A stretch of 37,950 bases of DNA from Terrabacter aerolatus (GTDB lineage: Bacteria > Actinomycetota > Actinomycetes > Actinomycetales > Dermatophilaceae): NCBI RefSeq assembly GCF_007991735.1, contig NZ_BJYX01000032.1, positions 1-37,950 of the forward strand, given 5' to 3'. Under the pieces are notes generated by a model. It was not told the origin of the DNA. It worked only from the letters and a program-made list of their open reading frames with translations, and did no database searches. The translations under genes were made by a program, and so were the position numbers. Below, piece after piece: positions 33,194 through 37,950 of this stretch (its first letter is position 1; the number at the start of each line of letters is the position of its first letter).

Positions 33194-34312
33194 TTAGGCC
33201 TCTGACCTGCGGTGATGCGTTTGGGCATCGCCGTTAGTCCGCAAAAAGTCCGCAAAATTTCGGAGGACTCCATCGACGGCGGCCCTCGTGCGCTCGTCGT
33301 TGTCGGGCCAGAGGTGACTGTAGGTGTCGAGCGTCTCGCTCGCGCTGGCGTGCCCCAGGCGAGCTTGGACGGTCTTGACGGACTCGCCGTGGCGAATGAG
33401 TAGCGAGGCGTAGTAGTGGCGCAGCTCGTGGAAGCGGATGGCCGGCACGCCGGCCTGCTCGAGGGCACGGTTCCACTCCGTCCAGAAGGCTGATCGGCGC
33501 AGGGGGGCACCGACGTTGTTCGTGAAGACCAGCGTGGGGGAGGGGAAGGTGCGCAAGTGCTGTCGAAGGGCGTCGACAACCACCTCGGGTAGGGGAACGA
33601 CGCGCACGCTCGCCTGGGACTTCGGCGGACCGAAGAACGGCTCACGGCCGTTGACGTTGATGAGCTGACGGTTGACGAGGACGGTGCGTCGATCGAGGTC
33701 GAGCCGGTCGATGGTGAGGCCGAAGATCTCGCCTTGGCGGAGGCCGGTGCCGGCGGCCAGGATCACGAGCGCCTGATGCCGCCCGGGCATGTGCCCGACG
33801 ATGGCGGCAAGCTGGTCCTCGGTGATCGGCTGGACCTTGGGCTTGGTGACCTTGGGCAGCTTGGTGCCGGTGCACGGGTTGGACACGATGCGCCGGTCGG
33901 CGACTGCCGACTTGAGGATGCCCGACAGGATGCGGTGGGCGACACCGACCGTGGACGGGGCCAGGGTGAGGCTCAGCTGCTTGACCCACCTCTGGACATC
34001 GGAGTGCTGAATCGTCGCGAGGCGCATGGCGCCCAGGTGGGGGTCGACGTAGCGACGGATGACGCCCTCCATCTGGTCAGCGGTTGTCGGGCGGTGAACT
34101 TGGCGGCTGAGCCACTCCTGCGAGTAGTCGCTCAGCGTGATTCGGCCGGCTTGCGGATCGACGTAGCGGCCGTCTCGCAGGGACTGTGTGGTCTCGGCAA
34201 GCCAACGCTGGGCGTCGACCTTGCGCGCGAACTGCTTGGTGCGCTCGCGGCCCGACGCGTCGCGGTAGCGGGCGCGCCACTTCCCGTCCGGGCGTTTTGC
34301 GACGTTGCCCAT
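33194..34312 (-). CDS. tyrosine recombinase / integrase
   Basis: The 372-residue integrase has an AP2-like arm-binding start (about 1-50), a SAM-like core-binding domain (60-145) and a catalytic domain with R192 (GTGLRQGE), a likely K231, H295/R298 (HELRHYY), H321 (LGH) and nucleophile Y331 (LDTYSHLW). It catalyses insertion and excision at the attachment site. ATG 34312 is preferred: it follows the excisionase stop by eight bases, while the open frame extends further upstream without a ribosome site. The stop TAA lies five bases from rnpB. Confidence 0.93.
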   Translation of the reverse strand: MGNVAKRPDGKWRARYRDASGRERTKQFARKVDAQRWLAETTQSLRDGRYVDPQAGRITLSDYSQEWLSRQVHRPTTADQMEGVIRRYVDPHLGAMRLATIQHSDVQRWVKQLSLTLAPSTVGVAHRILSGILKSAVADRRIVSNPCTGTKLPKVTKPKVQPITEDQLAAIVGHMPGRHQALVILAAGTGLRQGEIFGLTIDRLDLDRRTVLVNRQLINVNGREPFFGPPKSQASVRVVPLPEVVVDALRQHLRTFPSPTLVFTNNVGAPLRRSAFWTEWNRALEQAGVPAIRFHELRHYYASLLIRHGESVKTVQARLGHASASETLDTYSHLWPDNDERTRAAVDGVLRNFADFLRTNGDAQTHHRRSEA

Positions 34313-34320
34313 GGAGTCAA

Positions 34321-34560
34321 CTAGCGCTGGTCGGCGTACTGCGCGGCCACCCAAACATCGACGTCGTCTGCTCGATAGAGCACGCGGCGGGGGCCCATCT
34401 TGAAGCTGCGCGGTCCGATGCCGACGTGCCGCCAGTAGCGGAGCGTCGCCTCAGGAACCCTGATCATCTCAGCGACCTCGGCGGAGTTCAAGAGCCGGCC
34501 CACCTCGCTGGCCAGCGTTGTCGAGGTGCCGGGCCAACGGGCGCTGTCCAAGGCTGTCAT
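34321..34560 (-). CDS. excisionase / MerR-type helix-turn-helix protein
   Basis: The 79-residue protein contains a winged-helix of the excisionase/HTH_17 type: LLNSAEVAEMIRVPEATLRYWRHVGIGP followed by the wing KMGPRRVLYRADDVDVWV. Such proteins bend DNA at the attachment site and steer the integrase towards excision. GGAGGGAGAT before ATG 34560 decides the start over an upstream in-frame ATG. It is transcribed just ahead of the integrase. Confidence 0.88.
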   Translation of the reverse strand: MTALDSARWPGTSTTLASEVGRLLNSAEVAEMIRVPEATLRYWRHVGIGPRSFKMGPRRVLYRADDVDVWVAAQYADQR

Positions 34561-34602
34561 CAGATCTCCCTCCTGTTCATCGCTGCTACAACGAGGCGGG
34601 GG

Positions 34603-34714
34603 CACCTTCGTCCGTCACCGTGACGAGGCGTGGCTCAAGAAGGGACTGCCCTGCTCGTAGTAGCACTGCCCACCTCGCCGTCCACACCGGAACGAGCAAG
34701 GTGGGAGCACGAGT
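34603..34714 (+). ncRNA. candidate bridge RNA of the IS110 element
   Basis: The leader between the excisionase start and the transposase holds paired segments. CTTCGTC (34606-34612) pairs with GACGAGG (34622-34628) around a 9-nt loop, extended by CAC/GTG. TGCTCGT (34652-34658) pairs with ACGAGCA (34692-34698), and CCCACCT (34669-34675) with AGGTGGG (34699-34705). The last two would cross, so they are alternatives or a pseudoknot. IS110-group elements encode a target- and donor-guiding bridge RNA in this position, which supports the call; no target-matching loop was demonstrated. Confidence 0.4.
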
Positions 34715-35923
34715 ATGGAAGGCGTCATCATCGGGGTTGATCCCCACAAGCTGTCGGCGACGATCGAGGTCGTCGACGGCCACGAGCGCCGGCTCGGTCA
34801 CGGCCGGTTCACCGCCGACAAGGCCGGCTATGCCGCGATGCTGAGGTACGCCAAGGCGTGGCCGGCGCGAACCTGGGCGGTCGAGGGCGCGAACGGGGTG
34901 GGTCGCCCGCTGGCGCTGCGACTGATCGAGGACGGGCAGGCCGTCGTCGACGTCCCGGCGAAGCTGGCCGCTCGGGTCCGGCTGTTCGACACCGGTCACA
35001 ACCGCAAGACCGATGCCCATGACGCGCACTCGATCGCGATGGTCGCGGTGCGCACCCGAGGGTTGCGGGTGCTGCGCCCCGACGGTGAGCTCGAGGCGCT
35101 GCGGATGCTGGTCGACCGGCGCGAGTCGCTGAGCCGGAGGCGGGTGCAAACGGTGGACCGGCTCCAGGCTTTGTTGGCGGAACTGCTTCCGGGACAAGCG
35201 AAGAAGGACCTGACGACCGGGCAGGCCAAGCGGATGCTGGCCTCGGTCCGCCCGCGTGACATCGCCGGCAAGACCCGGCGCCGGATCGCCGCCGAAGAGC
35301 TTGCTGAACTGGTCGCCGTCGAGGCGAAGATGAAGAAGGCCAACGTCGAGCTCAAGGCGATCGTCCTGGCCCGCGGGTCACACCTGATGGGCCTGCACGG
35401 TGTGGGCCCGGTCGTCGCGGCGCGGGTACTGGCGGACGTCGGGGACGTGTCCCGGTTCGCTGACCGGAACCGGTTCGCCTCCTGGAGTGGCACAGCGCCG
35501 CTGGATGCCTCGTCGGGGGAGCATTCTCGGCACCGGCTCTCTCGGGCTGGGGACCGGCGGATGAACCACATGATCCACATCGCTGCGATCTCCCAGATCC
35601 GGCTGGACACCGACGGGCGGGCCTACTACCGACGTAAGCGCGCCGAGGGGAAGTGGCCCTTGGAGGCGATCCGGTGTTTGAAGCGCAGGATCTCCGATGC
35701 CATCTATCGCCAGCTTCTCGCCGACGCTGCAGCCGTCGACGCCACGGCGCGCGCAGCGGCAGATGCGAGTCCGGGAGGGCACTACGGGGCGTCTCAGTTA
35801 TCCAGCGCGGCCGGCTCGAACCCGCTTACCAGCGCTTCGGATCAGCCACTTCCCGGACCCGCATCAACGACGCTACGCCGCACCGGAACCGCGCGGAAGA
35901 CCCACCTCGACGCCACCGGATGA
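34606..35923 (+). mobile_element. IS110-family insertion sequence (ends not resolved)
   Basis: The coordinates cover the structured leader and the transposase gene. IS110 elements lack terminal inverted repeats and make no clear target duplication, so the exact ends cannot be read. The left end lies between the excisionase ribosome site (about 34576) and 34715, and the right end between 35923 and about 36010. Insertion seems not to have broken the excisionase. Confidence 0.75.
34715..35923 (+). CDS. IS110-family transposase (DEDD recombinase)
   Basis: The 402-residue transposase has the two-part IS110 structure. The N-terminal RuvC-like domain carries D9 (GVDPHK), E57 (AVEGAN) and D100/D103 (NRKTDAHDA). 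A coiled linker follows (about 125-220), then the C-terminal Transposase_20 domain with GLHGVGPVVAARVLADVG, SWSGTAPLDASSGEHS and RRMNHMIHIAA, which holds the catalytic serine (S266 or S267). Length is full and the frame intact, so it could be active. The last 45 residues are Ser/Pro/Thr-rich, as in actinobacterial relatives. Confidence 0.94.
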   Translation: MEGVIIGVDPHKLSATIEVVDGHERRLGHGRFTADKAGYAAMLRYAKAWPARTWAVEGANGVGRPLALRLIEDGQAVVDVPAKLAARVRLFDTGHNRKTDAHDAHSIAMVAVRTRGLRVLRPDGELEALRMLVDRRESLSRRRVQTVDRLQALLAELLPGQAKKDLTTGQAKRMLASVRPRDIAGKTRRRIAAEELAELVAVEAKMKKANVELKAIVLARGSHLMGLHGVGPVVAARVLADVGDVSRFADRNRFASWSGTAPLDASSGEHSRHRLSRAGDRRMNHMIHIAAISQIRLDTDGRAYYRRKRAEGKWPLEAIRCLKRRISDAIYRQLLADAAAVDATARAAADASPGGHYGASQLSSAAGSNPLTSASDQPLPGPASTTLRRTGTARKTHLDATG

Positions 35924-36014
35924 CAACAGAAGGGAGCCGGTAAGACGCAGCTGACTCGTGAGGGCTCTGTCCCGGCGTCGTGTCACCCGATAGCTTTGGC
36001 GAGAAGCCGCGAAA

Positions 36015-36044
36015 CTAGAGACGCTGAGGTCCCGACATCTCTAG
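36015..36044. promoter_or_regulatory. inverted repeat just upstream of the unknown membrane-protein gene
   Basis: CTAGAGA (36015-36021) and TCTCTAG (36038-36044) form a perfect 7-bp inverted repeat with a 16-bp spacer, ending nine bases before the ATG at 36054. It could be an operator or, less likely, a hairpin that covers the start. Confidence 0.4.
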
Positions 36045-36053
36045 CGTGGCTTC

Positions 36054-36899
36054 ATGGCCACGGCGGTTCATGAGTCTGATGTTGTGGTGCTGGCGGGTAC
36101 GTTGCTGGGTCTCGCGGCTCCGCGGGACTCCGGAGCCGCGTACCGTCGTGGCACCCAGCTTTATGCCCTGCTTGAGTCGGATGACTTCTCGGAGTTGACG
36201 ATTGATGTGTCGGGAGCCTCGAGTCGCCTGCGGTCGACCCTTTCGGCTCTGGACGCCGTCCAGTTGGCCTTCGATGCGGCGGCTGCCGCGGTGGCCTATC
36301 GGATCAGGTTTGCCGGCGACTACCAAGAGCGTGATAGCGACCCGGACGAGAGAGTGGTCCGCGACCGTCTCAGGGATCTTGTGTCCGAGGCGGGGTGGGA
36401 GTTGGAGGTCCTTGAACTTCGGGCCGGCTCCTTCAAGGCCAAGCTCAAGGCCATCAAGAAGGATGAACGGACGCCATCTCGGCTGTTGTCGATCGCTGTC
36501 CTGGCGGCCGCAGTCTTGAGCGTCATCTTTCCGCCGGTGACGGCTGCTGCAGGCGTGGTAGTCGCCGTTGGCGGGGTAGGTGTCGCCTTCGCTGCCAAGC
36601 CGGGAGAGCGGGCAAAGACGGCGAAAGAGGTGCTGTCGGACGAGCTCGAGTCACGTCAAGCGGCCACCAGGGAGGCGGCCGGACCCGTGGGCGATGCTCG
36701 GGTGGCACAACTTCGTCAAACACATGACAAGGCCCGGTCGCACCAACTCGAAGCAGACTTCGATGAACTGGGTGCGGGCCTAAGTCGAGTAGGTGACGAG
36801 GGGGTGAAGTCCGTTGATCACGCCTCGGCCTCGGAAGCGATAGGGGAAGTGACGTTTGCCCTTGCGAAGGGCTCGGCTCCAGATGGTGGTTCTGCGTAG
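36054..36899 (+). CDS. unknown protein with a central membrane hairpin
   Basis: I do not recognise a family. The 281-residue protein has an N-terminal soluble part (about 1-140) ending in strand-like segments (WELEVLELRAGSFKAKLKAIKK). Two close hydrophobic segments follow at about 142-182 (LLSIAVLAAAVLSVIF, then AAAGVVVAVGGVGVAFAA), and then a charged, probably helical C-terminal part. Sensor/effector proteins of bacterial immunity often have a soluble domain followed by a two-helix membrane hairpin, so a defence role is conceivable; this is inference from layout and location. No ribosome site is clear. Third codon positions are less G/C-rich than in the core genes. Confidence 0.7.
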   Translation: MATAVHESDVVVLAGTLLGLAAPRDSGAAYRRGTQLYALLESDDFSELTIDVSGASSRLRSTLSALDAVQLAFDAAAAAVAYRIRFAGDYQERDSDPDERVVRDRLRDLVSEAGWELEVLELRAGSFKAKLKAIKKDERTPSRLLSIAVLAAAVLSVIFPPVTAAAGVVVAVGGVGVAFAAKPGERAKTAKEVLSDELESRQAATREAAGPVGDARVAQLRQTHDKARSHQLEADFDELGAGLSRVGDEGVKSVDHASASEAIGEVTFALAKGSAPDGGSA

Positions 36900-37107
36900 T
36901 AACGCTCCTGGGCGGCACCCGCACGTTGTGCACGTCAAACTCGGGAGGCGCCTGTCGCTCCGTCAATCTCCTCCATCTCGCGGGCGTCCGCGGATGGCCG
37001 TGCGACTGGGGCCACGCCTACGCGGCGGAAGGACGCTTGACCCGGAGATTGCGCCGGCCCAGAGCAATCGTCGAGCCGTTCATGGATCCGCGCGGTCGAC
37101 GAGTCGA

Positions 37108-37629
37108 CTACTTGGAGTCAGTGATGGTGATTGTCATTCCGTTGTCGGGATGGTAGGTCCACCGAGCGGTGAAGTCCTCCCAGGTGTCGGTTTGTGTGCC
37201 GTCGAGGGCACGGGTCTGGCCAATGTGGTCATTGACCCGAGACGGAGTTTCGAGTGCGAGCAGGACGCAGGCAGCGGCGGTGTAAGAGTCGGGACCGGGG
37301 CCCTCCTTGGCCCCCACGTTGCGGAGTGTCAGGGTGTGCCCGCCGTCTTCGGGTTTGGCAACCGTTGTGCACTTCTCCGCTGCAGCCTCGATCGGCCTCG
37401 GCTTGCTAATGGCCGAGTACACGCCGTAGCCGGCGACCGCGACGAGAAGTAGAGCCAGGACGCAGGCGGCGATGAGCCGCGACTTTCGCTTCTTCGCTGC
37501 GTGCTGCATAGCCCGCGTGGGGATGAGTGGCTCGCCCCATCCGGCGGTCGGCGGTACTCCGTCTTCGTGCGTGGGCAAGTCGGGCGAGGCGGCGGGAGGG
37601 TACGCGCCGTAGTGAGGCTGATCGCTCAT
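37108..37629 (-). CDS. single-pass membrane protein, unknown
   Basis: The 173-residue protein has a Pro-rich cytoplasmic N-terminus, a basic stretch (AAKKRKSR, 44-51), one membrane segment at about 52-73 and an extracellular domain of about 100 residues with two cysteines (C87 and one in AAACVLLALE) that may pair. It resembles the small secreted-domain proteins common in actinobacteria, but I cannot name a family. ATG 37629 is chosen because GACAGGGG lies eight bases upstream; a TTG further up is possible. It converges on the preceding unknown gene. Confidence 0.65.
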   Translation of the reverse strand: MSDQPHYGAYPPAASPDLPTHEDGVPPTAGWGEPLIPTRAMQHAAKKRKSRLIAACVLALLLVAVAGYGVYSAISKPRPIEAAAEKCTTVAKPEDGGHTLTLRNVGAKEGPGPDSYTAAACVLLALETPSRVNDHIGQTRALDGTQTDTWEDFTARWTYHPDNGMTITITDSK

Positions 37630-37950
37630 GTGTTTGACCCCTGTCAATTTACGTAGCTGCGGGTGTCAGTGTGATGGATGTGCGCGGAGTTACTGATGCG
37701 TTTGCCGAAACTGGCGGAAGCCCTTCGTCACTGCTGGGCATGCCGGCTTTGGCTACCTTGTGGAGCGTTGCAGGCCCGGCTTCGAGGAAGAGAGTCTGCG
37801 CCGGGGGATGTAATTCCGCGCCGACGGGGCTCAGGCGCCCGGATCAATCGAGAGGCCCTCGGCTATAACGCGGAGGAGGCATCCCCGTGGCGGCGGTGGG
37901 ATGCTGCCGCTTCGCGGCGAAAAGACGCGCCGCCTCGAAGTCCAGCGATC
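37630..37950. other. non-coding segment at the window end
   Basis: I see no convincing gene in these 321 bases. A 65-codon plus-strand frame at 37671-37868 has no ribosome site and an unremarkable translation. TAAATTGACAGGGG near 37640-37655 (minus strand) probably belongs to the start region of the preceding gene. The attachment repeat matching rnpB was looked for and not found. Confidence 0.5.

Larger units (their letters stand above)
33189..37950. mobile_element. integrative element at the 3' end of rnpB (right end outside window)
   Basis: A tyrosine integrase lies right against rnpB and convergent with it, the classic layout of elements that use an RNA gene's 3' end as attachment site. 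Excisionase, an IS110 copy and two unknown membrane-protein genes follow. Third codon positions are clearly less G/C-rich in 36.0-37.9 kb than in the core, and none of the GTATGCC motifs common before 33 kb appears. No replication, conjugation or phage structural gene is visible in this part. The distal attachment repeat was not found. Confidence 0.8.

Noticed and set aside
35924-36053. Terminal inverted repeats of the IS110 element
   Set aside because: I looked for them on both sides and found none, as expected for this IS family; the 36015-36044 inverted repeat is internal to one flank.
36856-37452. 198-codon plus-strand open frame
   Set aside because: It overlaps the end of the 36054 gene and is antisense to the 37108-37629 gene, and its translation is basic and repetitive.

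Overview
This is very G+C-rich DNA from an actinobacterium. The gene set (WhiB protein, DUF3145, DUF3052, one-Cys peroxiredoxin AhpE, FasR-type PucR regulator, homodimeric AceE, RNase H/phosphatase fusion) points to the order Micrococcales, possibly the Intrasporangiaceae/Dermatophilaceae group. That placement is inferred from gene content, not from a marker gene. About 33 kb is ordinary core chromosome. The last 4.8 kb, from 33.19 kb to the window edge, is an integrated element of visibly lower G+C.

Layout: (1) 1-850 has no intact gene, only short repeats, a protein-like remnant and a strong hairpin, bounded by a minus-strand tRNA with anticodon CAT. (2) 1.07-4.84 kb carries a Rieske-type ferredoxin, DUF3145, a possible leader ORF with a terminator, a coupled HNH endonuclease-WhiB pair and the RNA ligase RtcB. 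(3) 4.93-10.17 kb is the type II fatty-acid synthase operon on the minus strand, fasR-fabD-fabH-acpP-fabF. (4) 10.26-14.23 kb holds a methyltransferase, an SRPBCC protein, argG and an AbiEi-like/DUF559 fusion. (5) 14.38-18.51 kb holds aceE, divergent from DUF3052 and ahpE. Regions 3 and 5 together match the M. tuberculosis order ahpE-DUF3052-aceE-regulator-fabD, with region 4 sitting between aceE and fasR. (6) 18.54-22.89 kb is a compact plus-strand run: tRNA-Val, Nif3, a zinc-ribbon coiled-coil protein that appears to start at CTG, RNase H fused to a degraded phosphatase, rhodanese and metZ. (7) 23.03-29.89 kb holds an ArsB/SLC13-type permease coupled to yaaA, an RNB ribonuclease, a low-complexity membrane protein, release factor 3 and a spermidine-synthase-like protein. 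(8) 30.03-32.70 kb is a partner-switching module: STAS antagonist, HATPase anti-sigma kinase and GAF-GAF-PP2C phosphatase. (9) rnpB, the RNase P RNA, lies at 32.79-33.19 kb.

The integrated element starts at the 3' end of rnpB. It has a tyrosine integrase convergent with rnpB, a MerR-type excisionase, an IS110-family transposase with a structured upstream leader (candidate bridge RNA), and two unrecognised membrane proteins. Its far end is outside the window.

Two themes recur. Genes are tightly packed, with ATGA/GTGA overlaps, perfect hairpin terminators and several probable leaderless starts. The heptamer GTATGCC (either strand) occurs at least 18 times in the core part, mostly between genes and often in hairpins, and I found none in the integrated element.
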